Assembly (NCBI GenBank): GCA_900550345.1
Contig: URRX01000077.1
Span: 1 to 7,111 of the forward strand
DNA from: an uncultured Anaerococcus sp.
Lineage (GTDB): Bacteria; Bacillota; Clostridia; Tissierellales; Peptoniphilaceae
Reading direction: 5' to 3'
DNA: 7,111 bases
The stretch's first letter is position 1; each line of letters begins with the position of its first letter. Positions 1-6,017 of the stretch are shown here, piece by piece. The notes under the pieces were generated by a model that was not told the origin of the DNA, ran no database searches, and was given only the letters and a program-made list of their open reading frames with translations. A program made the position numbers and the translations under genes.

Positions 1-1
1 A

Positions 2-631
2 AAAGATAATATTTTTTATGTAAAATATGATCAAGATTCAATTAGTAAAAAATATTCATCTTATCATTTTTTACCTTTTTTAAGTCATGAGGCTTTGCAT
101 TATTATATGCAAAATGATTGGGATAATCTAACTTTTAGAGGGTATTCTTATAATGATAAAGAATTGGAGTTATTAGATAAAGAATATAAAATTTTGGGAA
201 AAATTAAAAAAGCTCTTGATGATAATGCTGATAAAAATACTTTAAAAAATTTGGGTAAAGAATATTTAAAAGTAATGGATGAAAGGTTTGAAAAAACTGA
301 TCCTGAAAAAATCCAAGCTGAAATTTTTGAAGAAACAATGGAAGGAGCTGCAAATTACGTATCTATAAAGGCAGCAAAGATTGTTGGATATGATTATGGG
401 ATTTTGTATTTTGATAATACTAAAAATGTAAAATTTGACCAAATAGTTCCAACAATAAAAAAAGGGCAAATTGACCAAAGTATAATAGGAGAAAAAATAG
501 TTTACGAATCTGGAGCACTTTTGTGCCAATATTTGGATAGTATTGAAGCCCAAAATTGGCAAGAAAAATTAAATAATAAGGGTAAAAAAGATATAAGCTT
601 ATATAGTATTTTAAAAGAAAATTTAAATTAA
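2..631 (+). CDS. 3' part of a putative HExxH zinc-metallopeptidase-like protein (start lies outside the window)
   Basis: The reading frame is open from base 2 to the TAA at 629-631, giving 209 residues of a protein whose start is to the left. A TTG at 95 is not a credible start, because it is the fourth codon of the motif His-Glu-Ala-Leu-His at 86-100 and has no ribosome binding site. HExxH is the classic zinc-binding and catalytic motif of zincin peptidases. About 80 residues later, at 329-364, comes a stretch reading EE-TMEG-AANY. Its glutamates, especially the one at 341-343, could be the third zinc ligand of a gluzincin-type site. The order HEAxH-YxxQ followed by ExEGxAxYV resembles uncharacterised bacterial peptidase-like families such as DUF5700, but I cannot confirm membership. 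The middle is Lys/Glu-rich and helical, and no membrane segment is visible. A signal peptide or anchor could lie in the missing N-terminus. The stop codon overlaps the next gene's ribosome binding site, so the two are probably cotranscribed. Coding is certain; function is tentative. Confidence 0.8.
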   Translation, partial: KDNIFYVKYDQDSISKKYSSYHFLPFLSHEALHYYMQNDWDNLTFRGYSYNDKELELLDKEYKILGKIKKALDDNADKNTLKNLGKEYLKVMDERFEKTDPEKIQAEIFEETMEGAANYVSIKAAKIVGYDYGILYFDNTKNVKFDQIVPTIKKGQIDQSIIGEKIVYESGALLCQYLDSIEAQNWQEKLNNKGKKDISLYSILKENLN

Positions 632-640
632 GGAGTTTTT

Positions 641-1123
641 ATGAAAGATGCAAAAAAAATTTCTATACAAGAAACTTATGGTGAAAGATTTCAATATTGT
701 TGGGGATGTGGTCCAAAAAATGACCATGGTTTACATTTAAAATCTTTCCCGAGCGAGGATAAAAAAACAGTAAGAGCAAAAATTATTCCAGATGAAATCT
801 ATACAGGAGGAGTTCCTCAAAATTTATTTGGGGGAATGATTGCAATGATTTTTGATTGTCATGGAACAGCTTCAGCAGCTTATTTTGCTCATATCGACAA
901 GGGATTGGAATTTGATGAAAATACTATAATGGAAAGATTTATAACTGCAAGACTGGAAGTTGATTTTAAAAAGCCAACTCCAATGAATGAAAAAATTGAA
1001 GTAATAGCAAAACTTGAAGAAATTGGTGAAAGAAAAGCCATTATAAATATGGAAATGATAGCAAAAGGAGAAATCCGAGCAAAGGCAAAAATGGTTGCAG
1101 TTAAAGTAAAAGATAATATGTAA
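641..1123 (+). CDS. PaaI-like hotdog-fold thioesterase family protein
   Basis: A 160-residue protein with the features of the PaaI/YbgC-type hotdog acyl-CoA thioesterases. Near the N-terminus is a Cys-Trp-Gly-Cys-Gly motif (C20, C23) followed by NDHGLHLKS (residues 27-35), the usual C-x-x-CG...N-x-x-GL opening of one PaaI subgroup. The core helix has FGGMIAMIFDCHGTAS (63-78), where Asp72 is in the position of the acidic residue used for thioester hydrolysis. The His of the common HGG motif is Phe here, a substitution I believe also occurs in other DCHG members of the family. Later beta strands (ARLEVDFKKPTP, 103-114) match the hotdog sheet. The family hydrolyses acyl-CoA thioesters as cytosolic dimers or tetramers; the acyl substrate cannot be read from sequence. 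The ATG at 641 is preceded by AAGGAG at 630-635 with 5 nt spacing. The gene follows the HExxH gene after 9 nt and is the last of its unit, since a terminator begins 6 nt after its stop. Confidence 0.87.
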   Translation: MKDAKKISIQETYGERFQYCWGCGPKNDHGLHLKSFPSEDKKTVRAKIIPDEIYTGGVPQNLFGGMIAMIFDCHGTASAAYFAHIDKGLEFDENTIMERFITARLEVDFKKPTPMNEKIEVIAKLEEIGERKAIINMEMIAKGEIRAKAKMVAVKVKDNM

Positions 1124-1129
1124 AATTCA

Positions 1130-1170
1130 TCCAGCTATAAAATTTAAATATATAGCTGGAATTTTTTTTT
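1130..1170 (+). terminator. Rho-independent terminator after the thioesterase gene
   Basis: A perfect 10-bp inverted repeat, TCCAGCTATA (1130-1139) and TATAGCTGGA (1151-1160), encloses an 11-nt AT-rich loop. It is followed by one A and a run of nine T (1162-1170). This is a textbook intrinsic terminator lying just downstream of the thioesterase stop, and it separates that transcript from the MarR/ABC operon promoter about 19 nt further on. The mirror orientation has only a weak T-run, so it is probably unidirectional. Confidence 0.93.
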
Positions 1171-1188
1171 ACAAATAATGTTAGCTAG

Positions 1189-1217
1189 TTGACGATTTAA
1201 AATTATCAAAGTATAAT
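1189..1217 (+). promoter_or_regulatory. Sigma-A/sigma-70-type promoter of the marR-ABC operon
   Basis: A -35 box TTGACG (1189-1194, five of six consensus bases) is separated by exactly 17 nt from a perfect -10 box TATAAT (1212-1217). Transcription would start near 1223-1226, only a few bases before the AAGGAGG ribosome binding site, so the leader is about 15 nt and leaves no room for a riboswitch or attenuator. Regulation is therefore expected at initiation, which fits the inverted repeats that cover this promoter. It lies between a strong terminator and the TTG start of the MarR gene. Confidence 0.88.
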
Positions 1218-1220
1218 TTT
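1199..1220. promoter_or_regulatory. Inner inverted repeat over the -10 region (candidate MarR binding site)
   Basis: AAAATTAT (1199-1206) and ATAATTTT (1213-1220) form a perfect 8-bp inverted repeat with a 6-bp centre, 22 bp in all. It spans the promoter spacer and the -10 box and is nested inside the outer repeat. Its size is typical of a MarR dimer site, whereas the outer arms are more widely spaced. The arms are purely A/T in an AT-rich genome, so chance occurrence is more likely than for the GC-containing outer arms. Confidence 0.45.
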
Positions 1221-1226
1221 TTCGTC

Positions 1227-1233
1227 AAGGAGG
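1227..1233 (+). promoter_or_regulatory. Ribosome binding site that fixes the TTG start of the MarR gene
   Basis: AAGGAGG, a full-strength Shine-Dalgarno sequence, lies 5 nt before TTG at 1239-1241. No ATG or GTG in the frame has comparable spacing, and the MarR N-terminal helix follows directly from this TTG. The site overlaps the last two bases of the right operator arm (1222-1228). Confidence 0.85.
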
Positions 1234-1238
1234 AAATT

Positions 1239-1697
1239 TTGCAAGAAGGGATTTTAAAAAAAATAAAAGATTTGGATATTTGTATGATTAGAAAAATGTC
1301 GGAATTAAAAAATTGTGCAGGACATGACCATACTAAGGTTGCAAATCCAACTCAAGTAAAAATTTTTTCGTATTTAATTGAAAATAAGAATAAGGATGTT
1401 TATCAAAGAGATTTGGAAGAAGTTCTTAATTTAAGACGAGCGACAATATCAAAAATTTTAAAAAAAATGGAAGCTAACGGTTACATTTTAAGAGAAAAAG
1501 ATCAAAAAGATTTAAGATCTAAAAAAATCATCCTTACTGATTTGGCTATGAAAAGATATCAAAAAGGTTTAAATCACCTGAAAGATATTGAAAATATAGC
1601 TACAAAAAATATAGAAAATAAAGATTTAGAAATATTTAATGATGTAATTGATAAGATGATAATAAATATTAGAAATTATGATGGAGAAAAAATATAA
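1239..1697 (+). CDS. MarR-family winged helix-turn-helix transcriptional regulator, probable repressor of the downstream ABC exporter
   Basis: A 152-residue protein of normal MarR length. The DNA-binding domain runs from about residue 36 to 100: NPTQVKIFSYL (36-46), a first HTH helix (QRDLEEVLNL, 56-65), recognition helix RRATISKILKKMEANGY (66-82) and a wing with the family's D-x-R pattern (D91, R93). N- and C-terminal helices (1-25 and about 105-148) would form the dimer interface. MarR proteins are cytosolic dimers that repress adjacent efflux genes until a ligand, oxidant or metal binds. It is the first gene of the exporter operon, and inverted repeats cover its promoter, so autorepression is likely. 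The TTG start behind a perfect AAGGAGG could limit its level relative to the ATG-started transporter genes. Its TAA shares one base with the ATG of the next gene (TAATG, 1695-1699), implying translational coupling. Cys26, His29 and His31 cluster just before the DNA-binding domain and may be a sensing site. The ligand is unknown. Confidence 0.92.
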   Translation: MQEGILKKIKDLDICMIRKMSELKNCAGHDHTKVANPTQVKIFSYLIENKNKDVYQRDLEEVLNLRRATISKILKKMEANGYILREKDQKDLRSKKIILTDLAMKRYQKGLNHLKDIENIATKNIENKDLEIFNDVIDKMIINIRNYDGEKI

Positions 1698-3457
1698 TGA
1701 TAAAATTATTTAAAAATTTGAAGAAAACAGATTTAGTTTATGGCTTAATAGCCATAATTTTTATTGTCTTTCAAGTTTATTTAGATTTGAAAATGCCTGA
1801 TTATATGTCAAAAATCACGGTATTAGTCCAATCAGAAGTAAGTGAGCTTGATGAAGTTTTAAAATACGGTGGATATATGATGGCTTGTGCCTTTGGATCA
1901 ATGATTAGTGCAGTTATTACCGGTTATTTGATTTCTACAGTTTCTGCCAGATTTTCAAAAAATGTTGGAAGAAAATTATTTGATAAGGTTACAAGTTTTT
2001 CGAGTGAAGAAATACATGAATTTTCTACGCCAAGCCTTATTACAAGAAATACCAATGATATAACACAAGTACAAATGTTTTTGGCAATGGGCTTACAAAT
2101 GTTAATAAAATCCCCAATAACCGCAATTTGGGCTATAAATAAAATTCTTGATAAAAGTTGGCAATGGTCAGCTGCTACAAGTGTAGCTGTAGTATTTTTG
2201 TTGGTTGTTGTAGGAATAATAATGGCGATTGTAGTTCCAAAATTTAAATTAGTTCAAAATTTAATTGATAAATTAAATAGTGTTACTAGAGAAAATTTAA
2301 TTGGGATTAGAGTTATTAGAGCCTTCAATGCTGAAAATTATCAAGAAGAAAAATTTGAAGAAGTAAACACAGATTTGACAAATTTACAGACCTTTAACCA
2401 AAAAATGTTTGCTTTAATGATGCCAATTATGTTTTTTGTGATGAATTTTTTGGCTTTGGCAATTTATTTTATTGGATCAAGATTAATTAATGGGGCAATG
2501 ATGGCAGAAAAAATTGAATTATTTGGAAATATGGTTGTATTTTCATCTTATGCTATGCAAGTTATTATGTCATTTTTAATGTTAGCCTTTATTTTTATGA
2601 TGCTACCAAGAGCAAATGTTTCAGCAGATCGTATTAATGAAGTTTTAAATACAAAAATTCAAATAGAAGATGGAAAAGGATTAGTAAAAGACAATGATAT
2701 AAAAGGAAAAGTAGAATTTCAAAATGTATATTTCTCATATCCTGATGCAGAAGAAGCAGTTTTGGAAGATATTTCTTTTACAGCAAACAGGGGAGAAACT
2801 GTTGCCTTTATTGGCTCAACTGGTTCAGGAAAATCTACTTTGATAAATCTTATTCCGAGGTTTTATGATGTAAGTAGCGGAAAAATTTTAATAGATGGAA
2901 TTGATGTTAGAAATTATCCATTAAAAGATTTATACAATAAATTAGGTTATGTTTCACAAAAAGCATTTTTGTTTAATGAAAGCATAGAAAATAATATAGA
3001 TTTTGGAGAAGGACTAAAAGAAATTAGCGATAAAGATATAGAAAAAGCTTTGGACATTGCTCAAGCTAGCGAATTTGTAAATAAAATGGATGATGGCAAA
3101 AAATCTATGATAGCTCAAAGTGGTACGAATATTTCAGGAGGACAAAAACAAAGATTATCTATAGCAAGAGCAATTGCAAAAGATCCTGAAATATTTATTT
3201 TTGATGACTCTTTTTCAGCATTAGATTATAAGACTGATGCAATATTAAGAAATGAATTAAAAAAATCCACAGAAAATTCTACTAAATTAATAGTTGCTCA
3301 AAGGATTGGAACTATTATGAATGCAGACGAAATAATAGTATTAGATCAAGGAAAAATAGTTGGAAAAGGACGCCACAAAGAACTATTAGAAAATTGTGAC
3401 GTATATAGAGAAATTGCCTTATCCCAACTAAGTGAGGAGGAATTATATAATGGCTAG
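1697..3457 (+). CDS. ABC exporter half-transporter, degenerate-site subunit of a heterodimer (TM287/BmrC type)
   Basis: A 586-residue half-transporter: a six-helix exporter-type membrane domain (roughly 13-30, 60-83, 128-150, 157-180, 237-262, 273-302) followed by a nucleotide-binding domain from about residue 335. Visible motifs are Walker A GSTGSGKST (373-381), Q-loop Gln421, an intact ISGGQ signature (479-483), Walker B ending Asp503-Asp504, D-loop SALD (507-510) and Gln535 in the H-loop. Two catalytic positions are altered: the usual Glu after Walker B is Asp504 and the switch His is Gln535. The same pair occurs in TM287, whose own ATP site is degenerate, so this subunit should need the next gene's product. 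Heterodimers of this kind export drugs, peptides or lipids across the cytoplasmic membrane using ATP; the substrate cannot be told. The ATG overlaps the MarR stop by one base, with GGAG at 1683-1686. The 3' end overlaps the partner gene by 8 nt. Confidence 0.94.
   Translation: MIKLFKNLKKTDLVYGLIAIIFIVFQVYLDLKMPDYMSKITVLVQSEVSELDEVLKYGGYMMACAFGSMISAVITGYLISTVSARFSKNVGRKLFDKVTSFSSEEIHEFSTPSLITRNTNDITQVQMFLAMGLQMLIKSPITAIWAINKILDKSWQWSAATSVAVVFLLVVVGIIMAIVVPKFKLVQNLIDKLNSVTRENLIGIRVIRAFNAENYQEEKFEEVNTDLTNLQTFNQKMFALMMPIMFFVMNFLALAIYFIGSRLINGAMMAEKIELFGNMVVFSSYAMQVIMSFLMLAFIFMMLPRANVSADRINEVLNTKIQIEDGKGLVKDNDIKGKVEFQNVYFSYPDAEEAVLEDISFTANRGETVAFIGSTGSGKSTLINLIPRFYDVSSGKILIDGIDVRNYPLKDLYNKLGYVSQKAFLFNESIENNIDFGEGLKEISDKDIEKALDIAQASEFVNKMDDGKKSMIAQSGTNISGGQKQRLSIARAIAKDPEIFIFDDSFSALDYKTDAILRNELKKSTENSTKLIVAQRIGTIMNADEIIVLDQGKIVGKGRHKELLENCDVYREIALSQLSEEELYNG
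3435..3440 (+). promoter_or_regulatory. Ribosome binding site setting the start of the second ABC gene inside the end of the first
   Basis: AGGAGG lies 9 nt before ATG at 3450-3452 and within the last codons of the upstream ABC gene. It favours ATG 3450 over the in-frame GTG at 3432, which would put the Shine-Dalgarno inside the coding region and has no good site of its own. The resulting overlap is ATGGCTAG (3450-3457), so translation of the two subunits is probably coupled, which suits an obligate heterodimer. Confidence 0.85.
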
Positions 3458-5483
3458 ACATACAAATGCAAGAGGAAAAGTGGAAAAACCAAAAGATTTA
3501 AAGTCATCAATAAAAAGATTAACAAAAGAATTAAAAGATTTTAAATTATTAATAGGACTTAGCATTGTGCTTGCTATTCTTGGTTCAATTTTAACAATAA
3601 TTACTCCAAATAAATTATCAGATATGGTTGATGAAATTTCTCTTGGAATTAAACCAAGAATGGAAAATATAGAGCCAATAGCAGAAAATATACAAAGAGG
3701 AATGAAAAATAGAAAACTTGATCCTATAACAATAGATGGAGTTGAAATTAGTGTTGAAGATCAAATGGAATTTGCAAAAATAATGCAAAAAAGCCAAGGA
3801 AAAAATATGGATATGAAAAATTTATCCAAAGAAGATCAGCTAAAAGAAGTTAAAAAGTTAGATTCATTTCCAAAATCAATAAAAAAGGTAATTGAACCAA
3901 AAATGGATTTGGAAAAAATAAAAAATATAGCAATATTAGTTGCACTTTTATATTTTATAAGTTCGCTTTTTACTTTTATCCAGTCAATTTCAATGACAGA
4001 AGTTGCAAATAGATTTGCAAAAAAACTAAGAAATTCAATTTCTGAAAAAATTAATAGACTGCCATTGACATTTTTTGATAAAAATTCAGTTGGAGATATT
4101 TTATCAAGAGTTACAAATGATATTGATACAATTGCCCAATCAATGAACCAATCGCTGGCAAGTCTTTTCTCATCAATCGTTCAATTTTTAGGAACAATTA
4201 TAGTGATGTTTTACACAAATTGGCAAATGGCAGTAACAGCTATTGTTTCAAGCACATTTGGTTTTATATTTATGTTTTTAATAATTGGAAAAAGTCAAAA
4301 ATATTTTTCAATGCGACAAAAATCACTTGGAAAATTGAATGGACACATTGAAGAAGTTTATTCGGGTTTAAATATTGTAAAATCTTACAATGCCAAAAAT
4401 TATGTTCTAGATAAATTTGACCAAGCAAATTATGATGTTTATAAAGCAAATCAAATGAGCCAATTTTTGTCAGGATTAATGATGCCTTTAATGATTTTTA
4501 TTGGAAATTTGGGCTACGTTGCAATTTGTATTGTAGGAGCTGTTTTGACAATTAAAGGTAAAATTACTTTTGGAGTAATTGTTGCTTTTATGTCTTATGT
4601 TAGATTATTTACATCTCCTCTTTCACAAATTGGACAAGCTATGACTTCAATTCAATCAACAGCAGCAAGTAGTGAGAGAGTTTTTGAATTTCTTGATGAA
4701 AAAGAAATGGATGATGAAAATGAAATAGATGAATATCTAGATCCAACAAAAGTTTTTGGAAATATTGAATTTAAAAATGTTGAATTTAGCTATGAAGGAA
4801 ATTTAAAACCAACTATTACAAATTTTTCAGCTGATATCAAAAGGGGACAAAAAGTTGCAATAGTTGGACCAACAGGCGCTGGTAAAACAACAATGGTAAA
4901 TCTATTGATGAAATTTTACCAAATAAATAAAGGAGATATTATTATTGATGGTAAATCAATAAACGAGTTAAAAAGAGAAAATATCCACGATTTATTTACC
5001 ATGGTTTTACAAGATACATGGCTTTTTAAAGGAACAATAAAAGAAAATATTTTATTTAACAGAAAAGATATTTCAGAAAAAAGATTAAATGATGTTATAA
5101 AATCTGTAAACTTAGACCATTTTATAAAAACTTTACCAAAGGGACTAGATTCAAAAGTTGATGATGATGATTCAGTTTCTCAAGGACAAAGACAACTTCT
5201 AACAATAGCAAGAGCTATGATTGATGATAAACCATTTTTAATTTTAGATGAAGCAACATCAAACGTAGATACTAGAAGTGAAGAATTAGTCCAAGAAGCA
5301 ATGGATAAATTAGCCCAAGGAAGAACAGCATTTATAATTGCCCACAGATTATCAACAATCAAAAACGCAGATTTAATTTTAGTAATGAATGAAGGAAATA
5401 TAATAGAACAAGGAAATCATGAACAATTGATTGAAAAAAATGGATTCTACGCTGATCTTTACAATTCACAATTTAGTTTATAA
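3450..5483 (+). CDS. ABC exporter half-transporter with large TM1-TM2 loop, canonical-site subunit of a heterodimer (TM288/BmrD type)
   Basis: A 677-residue half-transporter counted from ATG 3450, about 90 longer than its partner. After a basic N-terminus, TM1 (about 33-52) is followed by a loop of about 100 polar, Lys/Glu/Met-rich residues (53-156) before TM2 (157-180). By exporter topology the loop lies outside the cell, and it accounts for the extra length. Remaining helices are near 237-257, 259-281, 343-367 and 372-395. In the nucleotide-binding domain are Walker A GPTGAGKT (473-480), Q-loop Gln521, Walker B Asp600 with intact catalytic Glu601, and switch His632. The signature is VSQGQ (576-580), with Gln578 replacing the first Gly of SGGQ. 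This subunit's Walker motifs with the partner's SGGQ give the canonical ATP site; its SQGQ faces the partner's degenerate Walker site. An acidic run, four Asp at 571-574, precedes the signature. It ends 12 nt before the DUF2871-like gene. Confidence 0.94.
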   Translation: MARHTNARGKVEKPKDLKSSIKRLTKELKDFKLLIGLSIVLAILGSILTIITPNKLSDMVDEISLGIKPRMENIEPIAENIQRGMKNRKLDPITIDGVEISVEDQMEFAKIMQKSQGKNMDMKNLSKEDQLKEVKKLDSFPKSIKKVIEPKMDLEKIKNIAILVALLYFISSLFTFIQSISMTEVANRFAKKLRNSISEKINRLPLTFFDKNSVGDILSRVTNDIDTIAQSMNQSLASLFSSIVQFLGTIIVMFYTNWQMAVTAIVSSTFGFIFMFLIIGKSQKYFSMRQKSLGKLNGHIEEVYSGLNIVKSYNAKNYVLDKFDQANYDVYKANQMSQFLSGLMMPLMIFIGNLGYVAICIVGAVLTIKGKITFGVIVAFMSYVRLFTSPLSQIGQAMTSIQSTAASSERVFEFLDEKEMDDENEIDEYLDPTKVFGNIEFKNVEFSYEGNLKPTITNFSADIKRGQKVAIVGPTGAGKTTMVNLLMKFYQINKGDIIIDGKSINELKRENIHDLFTMVLQDTWLFKGTIKENILFNRKDISEKRLNDVIKSVNLDHFIKTLPKGLDSKVDDDDSVSQGQRQLLTIARAMIDDKPFLILDEATSNVDTRSEELVQEAMDKLAQGRTAFIIAHRLSTIKNADLILVMNEGNIIEQGNHEQLIEKNGFYADLYNSQFSL

Positions 5484-5495
5484 AAGGAGAAACAA

Positions 5496-5909
5496 ATGAA
5501 AAAAATTATTAACACAGCAATGTTTTATATGATTTATGGATTAACAGCAGGGGCTTTTTATAGAGAATATACTAAATTTAAGGGATTTGAAGGTCTAACA
5601 AGTCTTTCAAAAGTTCATCCTCACGTTTTAGTTTTAGGAATGTTTTTATTTTTGATAATAGGAGCTTACTCATATAATAAAGAAGATTTAATAAAAACAA
5701 AAAGTTTTTCAAGATTTTATAAAGTTTATAACATTGCTCTTGTAGGGACAAGTCTTACAATGTTTGTAAGAGGACTAACACAAGTAAATGCTAGCCAATT
5801 GACAAAAGCAATGGATATGTCAATTTCTGGAACGGCTGGGATATTTCACGTATTAATGGCAGTAGCATTTTATTTATTATTTAGAACATTAAGATCAATT
5901 GCAAAATAA
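5496..5909 (+). CDS. Small four-helix membrane protein, DUF2871-like
   Basis: A 137-residue, very hydrophobic protein with about four predicted membrane helices (near 5-22, 39-59, 75-96 and 109-131). The pattern MKKIINTA...YGLTAGAFYREYTKF (1-28), VHPHVLVLGM (40-49), FVRGLTQV (90-97) and SGTAGIFHVL (111-120) matches my recollection of the DUF2871 family, an uncharacterised group of Firmicutes membrane proteins. No biochemical function is known to me. His41, His43 and His118 sit in or at the ends of membrane helices, with Arg92 in another, so metal or haem binding is conceivable but unproven. The ATG at 5496 has AAAGGAGA immediately after the ABC stop, with 6 nt between GGAG and ATG and only 12 nt between genes. 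It is thus probably the last gene of the marR-ABC operon. Whether it assists the exporter or is a passenger cannot be told. No convincing terminator follows. Confidence 0.85.
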   Translation: MKKIINTAMFYMIYGLTAGAFYREYTKFKGFEGLTSLSKVHPHVLVLGMFLFLIIGAYSYNKEDLIKTKSFSRFYKVYNIALVGTSLTMFVRGLTQVNASQLTKAMDMSISGTAGIFHVLMAVAFYLLFRTLRSIAK

Positions 5910-5967
5910 AATAATAAATATTTATAACTTATTATGATATTTTTATATAATAAATAAAGATAGTTAA

Positions 5968-5985
5968 ATAATTTTATAAAATTAT
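5968..5985. repeat. Perfect 18-bp AT-only palindrome upstream of the CDF gene
   Basis: ATAATTTTATAAAATTAT equals its own reverse complement. It lies in the 108-nt AT-rich spacer (5910-6017), 32 nt before the CDF start. A weak promoter could be drawn here (TTAAAT at 5964-5969, 17 nt, TATAAA at 5987-5992), which would place the palindrome in the spacer as an operator. Both promoter boxes are poor, and palindromes of this size are fairly likely by chance in a spacer of about 90% A+T. Nothing else is recognisable in the spacer apart from the GGGGTGA ribosome binding site at 6009-6015. Confidence 0.3.
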
Positions 5986-6017
5986 ATATAAATAGATTAA
6001 TTTAAAATGGGGTGAAA

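Larger units (their letters stand above)
1189..1228. promoter_or_regulatory. Probable MarR operator: outer inverted repeat flanking the promoter core
   Basis: TTGACGA (1189-1195) and TCGTCAA (1222-1228) are perfect 7-bp inverted arms separated by 26 bp. The left arm is the -35 box itself; the right arm covers the expected transcription start and touches the ribosome binding site. MarR-family dimers bind inverted repeats over promoters, commonly their own, so autorepression is the natural reading. The arms are far apart for one dimer (centre-to-centre 33 bp, about three helical turns), so two dimers on one DNA face, or another role, are possible. The repeat is seen directly; its function is inferred. 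Confidence 0.55.

Noticed and set aside
266..562. 98-residue open frame on the minus strand
   Set aside because: It lies entirely opposite the HExxH gene, has no ribosome binding site I could see, and its Phe/Tyr/Ile-rich composition is what the complement of a Lys/Glu/Asn-rich gene gives.
1218..1238. Riboswitch or leader attenuator before the MarR gene
   Set aside because: The promoter places the transcript start only about 15 nt before the start codon, leaving no space for a structured leader.
3432..3449. GTG at 3432 as start of the second ABC subunit
   Set aside because: The Shine-Dalgarno AGGAGG at 3435-3440 would lie inside the coding sequence; ATG 3450 has proper spacing to it.
5180..5362. 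60-residue minus-strand open frame
   Set aside because: It is the complement of the signature/Walker B/H-loop region of the second ABC gene, which is plainly the real coding strand.
5929..5953. TTATTAT/ATAATAA hairpin as terminator of the ABC operon
   Set aside because: The stem is seven A/T pairs only, with an 11-nt loop and no following T-run; it is too weak to call a terminator in such AT-rich sequence.
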